Of a DNA stretch of 64,000 nt, positions 11,716 to 23,480 are shown in pieces. The stretch comes from Atherinomorus stipes (Eukaryota > Chordata > Actinopteri > Atheriniformes > Atherinidae), in assembly GCA_023101725.1 (NCBI GenBank), contig JALJCO010013358.1, positions 1 through 64,000 of the forward strand, written 5' to 3'. Made by a program: the position numbers and the translations under genes. The notes beneath the pieces were generated by a model, which was not told the origin of the DNA, did not search any database, and saw only the letters and a list, made by a program, of their open reading frames with translations. Each line of letters opens with the position of its first letter. The first letter of the stretch is position 1.

Positions 11716-13979
11716 GTCAGTTTTATTGTATATCTCTCTCCTTAGAGAATGCAATTAAAGGGCAGAACATGAGAATATGTAAGCTGTAAATTACGTCTCT
11801 TTGCTAATAGGATGAGATGCATCTGAGAAGGTCTTTAAAAGGCTGCATTAATTTCAAAGGATGATACCGACACAAAGCTCACAAACTTGCTTCAGAAAAA
11901 ATCAAGTGTTCATTGATCCCTCTGAAAATGAAAGTCCTTGTTTGTCTATCAGCTCATTTACATTTCTGCTATTAAAGTAGAAAGAATAATCTTTCTAACA
12001 AAAAGGGTTCCATACTGTACGATGTAACAAGATGCAAACTAATCAAATTGCTGTGATTATCAGCTTTTTTCTCTTTAACTGGGGAAATGAAGACAAAACC
12101 CTCTTTTTCCTTATTTTCTGTGTTCAGTTCATTTGGAATAATGTGATAACTCTAATAACACAGTACGCACATGATACAGTAAACTGTTGTATTGATCAGC
12201 TTATTGCCAACAGATTGTGAAGGTTTGTTTCTATGATTCCCTTTGATTGAACCCATCTGCTAAACGTATGAATGTGCTGTGAATGTGATACAAAAATAGA
12301 TGCAGGGAATTGAAATTTTTCTCTCTTGTGGAACACTCGTCATTATCACTGACAGATATGTCCTTGAAAAATATGTCCTTCAAGGGAAGAAAAGTGGTTG
12401 GTCATTTTTTGACCACAGTTCTAAATCCACATCTGAGTTCAGAATGCCTCAGAAACCTCATACTTCTCCCCTGAATATTGTTTCTGAACAGTAAATTCAA
12501 GTTAAGCAATCACCAAGGACATATTGAAGTCATCTACAATAAGAAAAGCAATCAGCATATCTGTTAATTGTTTCATTTTTTGATACTTTGGTGAGTTGAA
12601 TTTCAGGATAGATGTGTTCTGACCTGCTCATAGACAGAAGATGATGCTTTTCCAACTTGCACTGCAGGCTGAGTAATCACTTCAATTTGGGATTTCACTT
12701 ATTTATTTTGAGACTGAGTTGCCACTTTCATTCACCTTGATCTATATAGCTGTTCTGTAATGATGACAAGATAAATTCCTTTGTCAATTCTAGCCTAAAT
12801 CCCATTTATCCCACGTGAATGCAGGTCCAGTGAATATTCTGCTGCAGTCTTTTGAATGGCTTCATCCTAAATCAGCATTTTTAAATGTCCAATGACTCAA
12901 TATTGTTATTACAAATGTGGCTCTATCATACAACCAAATCACTGCACACAAAGTAGGTCGAGGAGAGGGATAGTGTTGTAATCATTGTAGTAAATGACAG
13001 TGCAAACAAACAAACTACTCAACAAAAGATCCACAAGACTCCCAATATCAGTTGAGCGGAACATCTTTTGGAGCAGTTGTTTTCATTAATTCTTTAAAGC
13101 TTGGTTTCAGATCCCTGCAGCCTAATGATTTAGTGATGGCTCCATCCTGATGTGCACTATCCATCTCTGGCTCTCTTTTCTTATTTATTCTTTCAAACTG
13201 CATTAACTGACCTGAATTCGTGACTCTCTCTTGTTTCTTTGAAGTTGCCAAACACAAAATCAGGGGGGAGAAAATATCGTCAAATCCAACATTACCATAT
13301 CCTAGCTTCAATAACAAAACTGAAATTCCCATTTCAGAAAGAGGAAACTAGGAGTGGCCCACTGTTTTTTTGTTTTTTTTACCATAACACAGTCTGCAGG
13401 ATGATGGATGTGTTAGTGGCATAATTGCCACCTTTGCTGCAAACAGCTGGTCTGCACTCCATGCTGAATGTAGTGTTTAGTAACACCACATCCTTAATAA
13501 AACTCCTCATAGTTCATTCCTTTTTTAAGGTGGAGTTATCACATATTTTCAACACAATCAAAGTGGATTTTTTTTTTTTTTTTTTTAAGATATTTTGGTT
13601 ATTGCTAGTTTCAATATGTGGCAATATATTGTGCCAATGTTAAACGGTACTTACCAGAATATTTAGCTTTTTATAGGGACATTTTTAGTTGAATCACTCT
13701 GTGCTGGACATTAATTTAACTTCTAATCCTCCTTTGCAGCTGAGATAATACCAGGGCTGGACTGAGGCGATTGCCTAATCTCCTGAGAATTCATTAAATT
13801 TTGAGCCCAAAACTGGCTTTTACCAAGAAAAACTGGTTCTGATGTGACGAAAAATAACTGTTGCTGGTTCAAAACTAAGAACTGCTAACATATCAGGCTT
13901 TTTGGAAGGAGCAAGTCTCTACTCTATCTCAGACCTATCTGAATGATAAAGAAAATAAAAGCAGAGCTTCAGTATGAAC
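11272..13979. other. AT-rich non-coding DNA with microsatellites
   Basis: No coding block or bounded transposon seen. It contains T-runs (about 11491-11507, 13569-13586) and the compound microsatellite at 11622-11714. Confidence 0.4.
11622..11714. repeat. Compound (AC)n-(TA)n microsatellite
   Basis: About 50 bases of AC repeats with two interruptions run directly into about 40 bases of TA repeats interrupted once by TG. Confidence 0.95.
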
Positions 13980-15059
13980 TAGGGATGTTCGATATTGGCA
14001 TTTTTTTTTTTTGTTACAATATCCGATATAGTCGAACTCTTAATTTCCGAAAGCCGATATCAACTGATACCAATCTATGCAGACAACGATGAGGTTGTGT
14101 ATCTCATATTTAGAGAAATACAACTATATTCTGTTTTTAAAAGCAAAGATCCAAAAATAGCCTTAACTCAGCCAGAGGAGTTCATTTTGGACATCTGGCT
14201 GCCAGATATCAGATACTAGCAGGTATTAACCAACATGTGGCTAATTATGTTTCTGACAACTTGGTAACTTAACCAACAACTTAAAGACACACAACGGAAC
14301 TTTCAGCAGTTTTCTCAGTGACGCGCCCCCTATCTGCAGCTAAACTAGCATCCATCTTGTTCGTACCTGTACTGTAAGCTCACTCCAGCCAGTAAAAGAC
14401 AGTCTTATCTTGACTCTTGTTCTGTCCCTTCCTCCGTTTCTTTTCCTCTCTTCCTCCGATGATGTTTCCTTGCGTTTCTTTACCGAATTCGACATGATGC
14501 GCATTCAAAACACCCGTGATGTTGATATCTGGTTTACATCCGGTTGCTAGTGAGTGACGCGGTGCTGCAACCGATAGTCGGCTGCAACGTCACGGTCGCG
14601 TCCCGGATGGGAATCTTACATAGTGCTGTTTCTGAGCCCCGGGTCGCCTCTGGGCACTGACAGCTCGAAAATGCGCATAATGGATGTTGGTGTGACATCA
14701 AAACGAGTCAGAAACACAGATTTTTAAGGTCTAAAAGTTACGTTGTGTGTCTTTAAAACCAGACATATTATAAGCAGCTTCAAGGCAAGTCAGTCTGTAG
14801 CAGCAGCAGCTGCACCGTAGTCACATGACTGAAAGGAATGCTGGGATATGAAGTTCTTCCACAATAACAAGGACTTTTTTACATGCTGGACTAGTGCTGA
14901 TGGAACAAAATCTCACCAGATCTAATTCTTCCGTTACGGAATCTTGCAAGATTTAATTAAAAATTGTCTAAAAAAATTATACCAATATTTTCCGACGTTA
15001 CATTTTAATGCCAATATCAGCCGATAATATCAGTAGGCTGATAATATCGTACATCCCTA
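13980..15059. mobile_element. hAT non-autonomous element with 8-bp target duplication
   Basis: The ends are TAGGGATGTTCGATATT and, inverted, TAGGGATGTACGATATT. The flanks are GTATGAAC at 13972-13979 and GTATGAAC at 15060-15067, an exact 8-bp duplication as made by hAT transposases. Subterminal CCGATAT words occur at both ends. The 1080-bp interior carries a nested TTAA MITE at 14281-14757 and no transposase. Confidence 0.9.
14281..14757 (+). mobile_element. TTAA MITE, family A, copy 1 (nested in the hAT element)
   Basis: Ends are TTAAAGACACACAACGGAAC and, inverted, TTAAAGACACACAACGTAAC, followed by further matching bases, so the terminal repeat is over 20 bp with one mismatch. 477 bp long. 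A second, heavily interrupted copy spans 44278-46796 and shares CTCCAGCMAGTAAAAG, GTTGATATC and the right-hand AAAGTTACGTTGTGT blocks. It inserted after the surrounding hAT. Confidence 0.85.
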
Positions 15060-15293
15060 GTATGAACTTATGTCCACACTGAAGCATCAAGGCAGAGCCG
15101 ACATTATTTTCTTTACTGACCAGATAAAGTCAGAGTTGTTAAAGCAGTATATGTTCTTTTACACATACACTGTTTTTCTTTTTAATAATTCTGGGTTTAT
15201 TGAATGAAGTGAATGATATATGGTCCACTTTCACACAACAGCTACAAAATGCTTAACAGTCTCAATGATTTAGAATACTTCAAAACATTCCCG

Positions 15294-15485
15294 AATCCAG
15301 AAGGTGATCCGGATCACCATCAAAATTTAATGGGTTCGTACTTGGGCTGAGACACACGGCTGGGGAAAATTTCAGGTCAATCGGTCTAGCACTTTTCCCA
15401 TATAGTTGCTGACAGACGGATGGACGGACGGACGGATGGACAAACCAACGCTACCGAAAACATTACCTCCTTGGCGTAGGTAATA
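15294..15485 (+). repeat. Dispersed repeat resembling an RTE-type 3' tail
   Basis: Contains GATCCGGATCACCATCAAAA, then CTGACAGACGGATGGACGGA and ends ACATTACCTCCTTGGCGTAG. This combination is a widespread animal repeat usually found at the 3' ends of RTE-like LINEs or their SINEs; that attribution is from memory. The (GGAC/GGAT)n run at about 15415-15440 is part of it. Confidence 0.5.
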
Positions 15486-16317
15486 AGTAAATCAATGGTT
15501 TGAATGATGTCAATTTACACTTGATGCTTTGATTCAGTCTTAGTCCTTATAGATTACACTGGGTTTGTTTACATGCTTAATTAAGTCAAGCTGCCGTTAT
15601 AATTCAGCTGGGCAATTTAATTAGACTATTCTAATAAAACTGCTGTCCTCAAGGAGGAAAATCAATTTATTGATTAAGCTTTAATTGTCTACAATAGGTG
15701 ATATGATCCCTTTCATCTAAAATAATACTGTTCTTTTTACAGCTGATAAATCACATAATGGAGCACGACTTAGAAACCGGTTACTCTGAAGCAAACTGGA
15801 ACCATATTTCATACGTTCTGGGTCTGGCACCTTTTTTTAACCAATGCAACTCCTAATGCTATCCTCTGTTTTTCCTTTTCTGCATTGACATTTTCTGTTT
15901 CTGCTCCAAGCCCGGCGTGGGGATCATGGAGCACGCGGAGAACAATCGATTATTTATTTATTTTTTACTTATTGTTTTTAGTTTCCATTTTCTTTATGAA
16001 TAATTACATTAAGACAAGAACAAAGAGTGACGGTAGAAATCATAAGTTAGTGACAATTATGACTGCTTTTGTATAGTATGCTGACCATTTTTCTCACAGG
16101 TTTTCACATTTTGGTTTTAGTCTTATAAGTAAGTTTTTCCATGTTATTAATTTCTTCTACAAATTCTTTCCAGTTCTCGAAGGTGGGAGAGTTGACACTG
16201 TACCATTTCCGGATAATTGCCTTTTTTTGAGGCTGCCAATGGAATCTTTATCAAATATACGTAAGTCCTTATTTGGAGCGGGGATTTCTGCTAAATATCC
16301 CAGATATGAAACACTAC
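15486..16317. other. Non-coding DNA, nothing recognised
   Basis: AT-rich sequence with no open coding block of known type, no RNA gene and no clear repeat boundary. Confidence 0.4.
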
Positions 16318-16735
16318 GGCCCTGATTTACAAAAGGTTTGCGCGGACTAAAATGAACGCTGTCTTCTTTGCACATACAATAATCTGCCGGAGCTGAATTA
16401 CAAATGGGGAAAAAGGAGGTTTGCGCCTGTTACCGGGCAAAATAGCCCCGCTATCCATTTTGGTCTGCTGTAGATGAATATGCAATCTGGATGTTTCTGC
16501 CAGAACATGCAAAATATTGGGAGGAGACTATGAAAACAACTCAGCTTTGCACACACAATGTAATTTATCAACTGTACAATGGAAAGGGGGTGCAAAAAAT
16601 TGCATGTATTTTGGCACGTCTGAAAAGCAGGTTGTTAACTAGCAGCTTTATGCACAAATGGCTGGAAGAGTGCTGCCTACAGGACTGCAGACATGCAGCG
16701 TTGGAACAAAATCATTTCTCATGAGGTGTGAGGGC
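16318..16735 (+). repeat. Dispersed repeat, copy 2 (first copy at 6520)
   Basis: Begins GGCCCTGATTTACAAAAGG and parallels 6520-6917 block by block in the same orientation, ending near GTGTGAGGGC. An inverted version of its first bases, TAGTAAATCAGGGCC, lies at about 19411-19425, so this copy could be the left part of a 3.1-kb element whose interior has received other insertions. Confidence 0.68.
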
Positions 16736-16858
16736 AACTCGTCAAGTTTTCATTATCTAATTAAATAACAATCAGCATCACTATTTAACACGGGTTATTC
16801 TAGAACAGCAGTTCCCACACTTTTTTGCAGTGCACCCGCATCTATGTATACAGAGAAA

Positions 16859-17034
16859 GATTAGGGCCACTGAAGAAAAAAAAAATCTGAGAAAAAAGTC
16901 AGGATTCTGCCTTTTTCAGAAATTGGAAAAAAAAATCCCTAAAAAAAAAAAGTTTGCTAAATGTTCTGGAAAAAAGTCAGAATTCTGAATTTATTTCTCA
17001 GATTTTCTTTTTTTTTTCTTCGGTGGCCCTAATC
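16859..17034. repeat. Fold-back repeat with GATTAGGGCCAC ends
   Basis: Left arm 16859-16909 (GATTAGGGCCACTGAAG, A-run, TCTGAG, AGTCAGGATTCTG) pairs with right arm 16979-17034 (CAGAATTCTG ... CTTCGGTGGCCCTAATC). About 50 bp of imperfect stem with a 70-bp loop. Likely a hairpin MITE, inserted within or next to dispersed repeat copy 2. Confidence 0.7.
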
Positions 17035-18882
17035 CTCTTCCATATATGTCACAACTGGGTTGACGCACCCCAAATTCTTCCTTCAAAAACAAGGAGGAAA
17101 AAAACGGAACAAAGCTTTGTTTTATTGTCACGTAAAGTAAAGACATCTACAACATCTACAACGTTTCAGTATAATGCAACAAAGTTATGCCACGAGCTTC
17201 CCTTTTAGGAGGATGAGTGCAGACAGGCTCAGTAACAGACAACACTATTTTGACATGAATGTTATACTTTCAGCCACATAAAAGAATAAATTGCAGCAAT
17301 ATAGACAAGTTTCACGGACATTTCCGTTTTACTTCCGCAGTCAATCGATTTCTGCCAAGCGCTTCCGGTCGATAATATCTGCATTCATTTCACTGAATAG
17401 TGATGTGTCTAAAATGGTAACATTCTCACATTATCTCTTATAAAAGAACATGTTTTATTACTTCCTCACCTGCTATGACACTGAATTTGGAGGATAATAT
17501 GATGAAATGACCTGATGTTACAACTAGCAATATATTTTTGTACTTTGTTGAGTCCTATGGTGATAAACAGGAACGACATAGACTTACATAGTGACGCAGT
17601 CGGCTGTGTGTTGATAGCGACACAGACACGGCAGTTTAGTGTCCTCGAAGACAAATGTTCAACACCGAGCCAGAGTCTGGATGATTCCTGTCAGAAGGCG
17701 TGAGTGGTGGTTACGGTGGGGGGTTTTTCGAGTTGAGGAGAATGGAGAGTTTGAGACACCGGGCTGCACCCGGTGGTCGGTCACGTAGCTGCGTGGCTGC
17801 CGTTCTATGGCGAGTTCGCTCAGTTTACAAGGTTCATATTTAATTTCACAAGCTGCTGCAGCAACGAACGGCACAAAATGTCCACGAACGCTTTTTGGGT
17901 TTAACAATATCCACTTTACAGTCATCAAGTTCGGGAGCTCTTCCTACGTGTGTTGTTGATTTGCCTATGTCCTGTAACCGAAAGCCCTTGGCAGAAACGA
18001 GCGGACATGGCGGCTCCCATGGTTTCGGCCGTGAAACTTGTCTATAGGTTTTGGGCAATCTGTGGCCTCGTCCACACGGAGCTGAAGCCGGTATAGGTGT
18101 GAAACTGAGCAGAAATCTGGGGAAAGGTTTCAGGATCTCCATGAAACCGCCTTAGCACATCACACTAGGCTGTGGATGGTGTTATGATGATTAGTGTGAC
18201 ACTCCAAACCTAAAACAAGACACAGCGCATGCGCAAATAAAGACTCACCGCGTGTCACTGGAAATCAACAAAGGAAGAGCAGAAAGGTAAAGATGGCCGA
18301 GGATTTACGAGGAAACGCTAAAGTTTTCTACACAGTTGAAAACAGTCGCTCACCGACGCCATTGCTGTTGTGAATTTTTTTTCAATGAACTTTGTTTTTG
18401 TGAACGAGACCAACGCGTGTTGTTTACCATCTCCTTCCCTCCTCTTCGGTTTCCTCCAGCGCATCTTTTCCTGACCCCCTCTCTAGGATCCGTTTCTATT
18501 CTCTCCATCTCTGTTGCCTCCAAATGCCTCCTCCTCTCCAGACCTGGTTCATCCTCTCCAGACCTGGTTCATCCTCTCCAGACTGCTGCTGCTCTGAGGT
18601 TGCTGACCTGTGTGAAGTTGCCCACACAAAGCTCAGTGAAAATAACTAGTAACGTAGCACAAACTAATGATACAGATGTGGGCATGAAATGCCACATCTG
18701 GCCAAATGCCAGCCACTTACCAGCGACTTGTCTGCTAATTCAGTCGCACAGAGAAACGCCTGTGTGCCCAGGAGAAACAATTTCAGAGCATAAATGAACG
18801 CCCGGAACAAGAACGTTTCCACACACCAAGTTTGGACACCGTGCGTGATGACGTATTCGCGGGACAACTCGTTCAGCCAGCG
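17035..18882. other. Non-coding DNA, probably degraded repeats
   Basis: A moderately GC-richer stretch (17700-18150) has no convincing gene. At 18533-18583 a 20-bp unit (CCTCTCCAGACCTGGTTCAT) is repeated about 2.5 times. GTCCACACGGAG near 18069 resembles a MITE terminus but has no partner. I see nothing else that can be named. Confidence 0.35.
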
Positions 18883-18916
18883 ATAGTGCAGTAATAGTGC
18901 ACTATTACTGCACTAT
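18883..18916. repeat. 34-bp perfect palindrome
   Basis: Arm ATAGTGCAGTAATAGTG is followed directly by its reverse complement with no spacer. It is built from two nested TAATAGTGCA units. It could form a cruciform; no gene or element end was found at it. Confidence 0.95.
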
Positions 18917-19410
18917 TACTGGCAGAAAAAGGCACAACCTTTTCATGCTCGCATCTGTACTAGTCTTTACTGAGTTTTGCCTGTGGTGGGGGTGTAATCA
19001 CGCAGGTCCAGCACCTGGCATTGTGCCAAAGAGCATGCGTAATATCAGACCATTTTCAACAGCATCTCTCCTTGTTCCTGTCCTTATAAACTGGCCTCTT
19101 CTTAAGATCTACAGGGAAACCTGCTGCATTGTTTTTATTTTATAGTTATTATTTATTATTGTTTTTTTATTTTTTGGGGGGGTCATATTATATCTCTGGA
19201 ACTAATGTTTCTCTATCAGGTCAAATTTCATTTTGCGTTTACCACATGCTTTTTCAAACTTTCCATGGCAAAGCGAAAGTGCATGCTAGATCCTCATTTA
19301 AATACTGCTGTTTGAGCCTTTTACTGATTGCATGTGTAATCTTTGTCGATCACCCGCAAACGCTTAAGAGACAACACACGGTATTTATCAGCACTCTTTA
19401 TTTGAATTCT

Positions 19411-19426
19411 TAGTAAATCAGGGCCT
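19411..19426 (-). repeat. Inverted terminal fragment matching the 16318 repeat start
   Basis: TTAGTAAATCAGGGCC is the reverse complement of GGCCCTGATTTACTAA, matching the first bases of the copies at 6520 and 16318. It may be the right terminus of the same element or an independent inverted fragment. Confidence 0.4.
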
Positions 19427-19757
19427 GCATGTTTTAGGTACCTCAGAACGAGGAATCTCATGCTCTGCTTCATTATTTTTGTGAACCAGTCCCACTTTGA
19501 AAAGTTGGATTCAGTATGCCTTGAGTTAAGACCTCAGTATCCTTCTCCCACTGTGTAATGACGGAGACCCCTCCAGCCTTCATAGTTCTCCATCATGGTG
19601 CCGGATATGCAGTGCAATTTCTCACCCAATCAGTAGGGGTCGCTATGCAAGACTGGCCTACTCATATGATGCCGATGGTCGGTAACCTCTGTGGTTATTT
19701 TGCTTCCGGTTCCAGTGAGCAATGATGTCCGAGAGAGAAAGACTGTTGTTGTTGCTG

Positions 19758-20593
19758 TGTCACGGGTGTGGTCCTTTGCCGATACCGGCGACTGCAGGAG
19801 GAGGGGAAAGAATGACAGACCCTCGCCAGTAGGTGGTGGTTAAAAGAAATAAAAGCTTTATTAAAGAAATAAAACAAATAAAACTACTAAACTAAAAAGT
19901 ACTAAAATAATCCTAAAAGTCCAACCTAAAAAGTTATAAAAGGAAAAGGATAAAAAAGGGCTAAAAGGGGCTTGCAGGGGTGGCAGTGGCCGGCGTCTCT
20001 CTCGGCGTCTCTCTCGGCGTCTCTCTCGGCGTCTCTCTTGGCGTCTCTCTCGGCTCCGTCCCGGGTCCATGGCAGCTGCTCCTCCTGGCAGCCGCCCTCC
20101 TGGCCATAGGCTCCCCGGGACACAAACGCTGCTCTCTGGCCCGGGCAGTCACTCCTCCTGGCGGCCGCGCCTCTGGCCGTAGGCCCTCCTCAGTAGGCTC
20201 CGCGGCCGCCCTCCGACTCCCGGGCCACTCTTCTGCGTCGCCATCGCCGTGACCGTCTCCACTGCTGCCGCTGCTGCTGCCCCACCACTGCCTCGAGCCC
20301 CCCAGCCGGGGGACTCACGTCCTCCCCTGGCTGCGCCTCCTGGACCCAGTCCTCCTCTGTCCTTCCTCGTCTCCCGTCTGTTGTCCGCACACCGGCTTTT
20401 ATCTTTCCAGCCTTCAATTAAGCCAGGGGAGGAGTCCTTCTCCCCAGGTGCTGCCAATCAGTTCGTTAAAAGCTCCCACTAGCTTGGGAATAAAAAGGTT
20501 AAAACCACACAAAAACCATAAAAAGCATGCTAAAAACCAAGCTAGTGGGCAGAGTCCAGTCTCTGGCAGCACCCGGTTGTTCACCCTGTGACA
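19758..20593 (-). mobile_element. Solo LTR of an LTR retrotransposon, reverse orientation
   Basis: The 836-bp block starts TGTCACGGGTG and ends CACCCTGTGACA on the plus strand, so it has the TG...CA inverted termini of an LTR, flanked by GCTG on both sides (19754-19757 and 20594-20597) as a 4-bp target duplication. Read on the minus strand it has a TATA-like GATAAAAG near 20396-20403 and a poly-A signal AATAAA at 19857-19862, about 100 bp from the 3' end, giving a U3-R-U5 order. No second LTR or internal retroviral coding region is present, which fits recombination between two LTRs. Ty3/gypsy is likeliest from end and duplication size. Confidence 0.75.
19991..20050. repeat. 12-bp minisatellite, five units, inside the solo LTR
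   Basis: Unit CGGCGTCTCTCT repeated five times; the last unit has a T for the first C. Because 12 is divisible by three, repeats stay open in several frames and create repetitive open reading frames that are not genes. Confidence 0.95.
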
Positions 20594-20597
20594 GCTG

Positions 20598-22999
20598 CAT
20601 CTGAATAACATTGAAACAGATACTTTTGATGCAAAAATAAAGACGATGTGGAGATTTTGGTATTTCTTCACCTATTCAGCCAAACGTTCTTCAGTTGGAC
20701 TCTGCGTCTTCGCAGGCTAGCTGCTTTAAAAATGGCACTGCTAGTGTTTACATTGTGATAGACCAGTCACAGCCCCTTGCCATCTCCATCATCCCTTAAC
20801 GGAGTGACGGACACTTAAAAAATATTTTGTGCAGCCGGAGACGTAGAGGGATCTCCGTAATCTACGGACCAAGATGTTGACGCATCATTTAAACCATAGC
20901 TTTTGTTGGCCTACAGAGTTATTTGACAGTAAATCTTATAAATGTACCTTACTTTTTTTCCATGTGGCTTTAGCTCAAGTCGGGGTCTTAATGGTCTAAA
21001 ATATCTGTCGAGAAAATAAAAAATGTATTCCTGAAACTAATCTCAGTGATGTTCTCATGTTTCAGCTCCATAGAGGGAACATCCTTTCATCACATGGGGA
21101 TCCTCCAGTGTAAACATACCGCTTGCGTCGAGTATGAATAATAATCACAGCTTTAATATGCACCACATTCATCTTGGGTAACATGCTTTAGGATTAGTCA
21201 AGTGCTCAGAATAATAGCATTGAAATAAATCTCCTAATTTTATGAGCTATAGCTCTTTTACTTTTCACATCCATTTACCCGTGTGGTATTAACTTTCCAG
21301 GGAACATTAAGTCCCAATGTGCAGATTTTAACTAGTGGGTAGATTAACAAACCACTAATTGTCATCGCTTGGAGACAGAAAAGAAAAAAGTGTTTGCTTC
21401 AGGTGGAATTTCTGCATTTCTTTAAGATACCATCCGTTTGTGCATCTACAGGTGTGAGTAAGTGTTCACACAGTGATTAACCATGATAGCAGCACTCGGG
21501 GATCCCTTGATGTTATTACCTCGAAGCAGTAAAGCATCCCTGACACCAGATGAAGGTCAAATCACTCAAGATAGACCTTTAGTCAAGCTCCTTTTAAATA
21601 ATACTTTTCCTTTTTTTTATATTTTTATTTTTGAAGCAGTACACAAAGCACTATTCCTTTTCCTGTCACTCCGTTTTTACTTGAAAACAATACAGATGAA
21701 TGAATAAAGAATCCCATGCAGAAATGACTTTATAAGCTTAATTAGATTAGCCCTCTCCTTTTATGCTGCAGCTTATTCTGAATCTTCTCTGTTAGAAAAA
21801 AAAAAAGAAAAGCCGTCCTCTTCACCTAGAACCTCTTTCTGGAAGCATTATCATTGACATGCTTAGCGGCGATGATTTCATGCTCCTATCCCTCCTCACA
21901 TCAGCCAGATAGAGGACAGGCAGGAAGCTATTATTTGGGCAGGAGAACCATAATGCTCTGTTGGGCTATTGCTACTTCACATTGCAACTCAGAACACAAA
22001 ACCCCCTTTTTTTCCGAGTCTATTGAATTTGCTGACCCCGAACACCCCAACAGTTTTCAATTACATTAGCCCCCACCTCACACCCCTCTTGGAATACAAA
22101 TGGAGCAGCTCCAGCAAGCCTTATCTCAAGGGTCTTTGTCAAGTAGCCGGCTTATTTGTCTGTCGCTCTTTCCGGCTGGCCACACAGGTTGTTCTTTGGG
22201 TGTTATGCCGTTGTCAGGCAGCTGAAGGGGGCTGTCACTACACCTGGTCAGCCTCCTGATGGTCCAGTGGCCTTTAGGTTAGATCCCCTGCTTCCATCGC
22301 CCCTATTAACTTTGGATCACTGGATATATTCTCGAAATCTTCCTTGCACGTAATAGAATTAGTGCAGCAATACGCCTCCCTTTTAATGGTCGAATGTGTG
22401 TTTTTGCTCACCTCCCATGCAGACCTTCTGTATCAATTGACATTCTCCTTTTTTATCCTCCTGATGACTTTGGCTTGTCAACAGTAATTACATCTAATGA
22501 GAAAGGAAGGGAGTTGTTCACCTGAAGCGAACACATGACCTTTGGCGAAGCCACGCTGTTCCTCCTATTACTCTAATAGAAATGTGCTGCTGCAGTCAGT
22601 CAGTTTTGACGTGATGCCACTTCAATATTCAGGGTTAGCGCTGCCTTTGCTTTCACACACTTGTTTGTGTCTTAAGGAATCATAAGGAGATATTATGCAT
22701 GAGAAGATGTCATGAGTAGCGATTGGCAAGTGAAAGGAATGTAACTCAAGCTTTTCTTGAAAGGGGAGAGGTCAGTATAATCTCACTGGAGCTCTTTAAG
22801 ATCAACACTCTAAGTACACTAAGTACCTGTCTTCATATGGAAACTACAAAGCAGATAGGAAAAAGCTTATTTAAATTCCGTAGCATCCAGAGTGTATTTC
22901 TCAGGGCTTTAAAAGCTTTAAAACAAACAAATAAATAAAACTAACAAATACAAGTGTTTCAGATGCTCATAAACAGCAGACCAAAAACATGTGAGTGCA
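20598..22999. other. Non-coding DNA, no bounded elements seen
   Basis: Unique-looking sequence of mixed composition without recognisable exons. The stretch about 21840-22560 is less AT-rich and lacks obvious repeats, so it is where a conserved element might be searched for, but the sequence alone does not show one. Confidence 0.35.
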
Positions 23000-23018
23000 G
23001 TGATTGCTTCAAAGTGCT

Positions 23019-23020
<2 letters not shown>

Positions 23021-23087
<67 letters not shown>
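23021..23087. repeat. (TCTA)n microsatellite
   Basis: About 16 perfect tetranucleotide units, running into the palindrome at 23085. Confidence 0.97.
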
Positions 23088-23110
23088 TACGCTAGCTAGC
23101 TAGCGTAATA
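23085..23110. repeat. 26-bp perfect palindrome between two microsatellites
   Basis: Arm TATTACGCTAGCT followed by its exact reverse complement. It sits exactly at the junction of the (TCTA)n and (TA)n arrays. Confidence 0.95.

Positions 23111-23168
<58 letters not shown>
23107..23168. repeat. (TA)n microsatellite
   Basis: About 30 TA units with one TG interruption, ending at the Tc1-like end fragment. Confidence 0.97.
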
Positions 23169-23169
<1 letters not shown>

Positions 23170-23170
<1 letters not shown>

Positions 23171-23480
23171 TAGTCCTCCTCAAACTATTCGTACCCTCCA
23201 ATTCACAAGTTCTTCAAATAACAAGAAACTAAAGATGAATGGAAATTTACAAAATTGTATTTTACTGAAATGAAAAGATGCCTTTGAATTGTGTTTGAAA
23301 AAAAAAAAAGATTTACAAAAGCAAACACACAAAACTCTCACAGACCATTTAGAGCACCTTGTTCATGAACAGTGGGTCGAAATACTTGTCAACAGGTGCA
23401 GAAGTCTTTTCGAACATTACAGAAAACATTTGATTGCAGTAATTCCATCCAAGTTTTGCTCAACAAATTTTAGTTCATGA
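23170..23480 (+). repeat. Tc1-like end fragment, copy 2, with possible transposase remnant
   Basis: CCTCCTCAAACTATTCGTACC begins a terminal region matching 10560 and 55750. Further on, 23345-23480 is open and reads HLVHEQWVEILVNRCRSLFEHYRKHLIAVIP, whose HRKHLI-type end recalls the C-terminus of some Tc1 transposases. This is a weak resemblance; the catalytic DDE region is absent. The element is a fragment. Confidence 0.42.

Noticed and set aside
18060..18180. MITE end with GTCCACACGG
   Set aside because: Only one copy of the word was found and no inverted partner or duplication.
18336..18797. A 153-codon plus-strand frame
   Set aside because: Low-complexity, Leu/Ser/Pro-rich translation over a pyrimidine-rich region with a 20-bp tandem repeat; no motif and no splice or promoter support.
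19861..20457. Repetitive reading frames with GVSL or RETP units on both strands
   Set aside because: They arise from the 12-bp minisatellite and high GC content inside the solo LTR; no domain and no host gene context.
23021..23087. CRISPR-like regular repeat
   Set aside because: It is a simple tetranucleotide microsatellite without spacers, in an animal genome.
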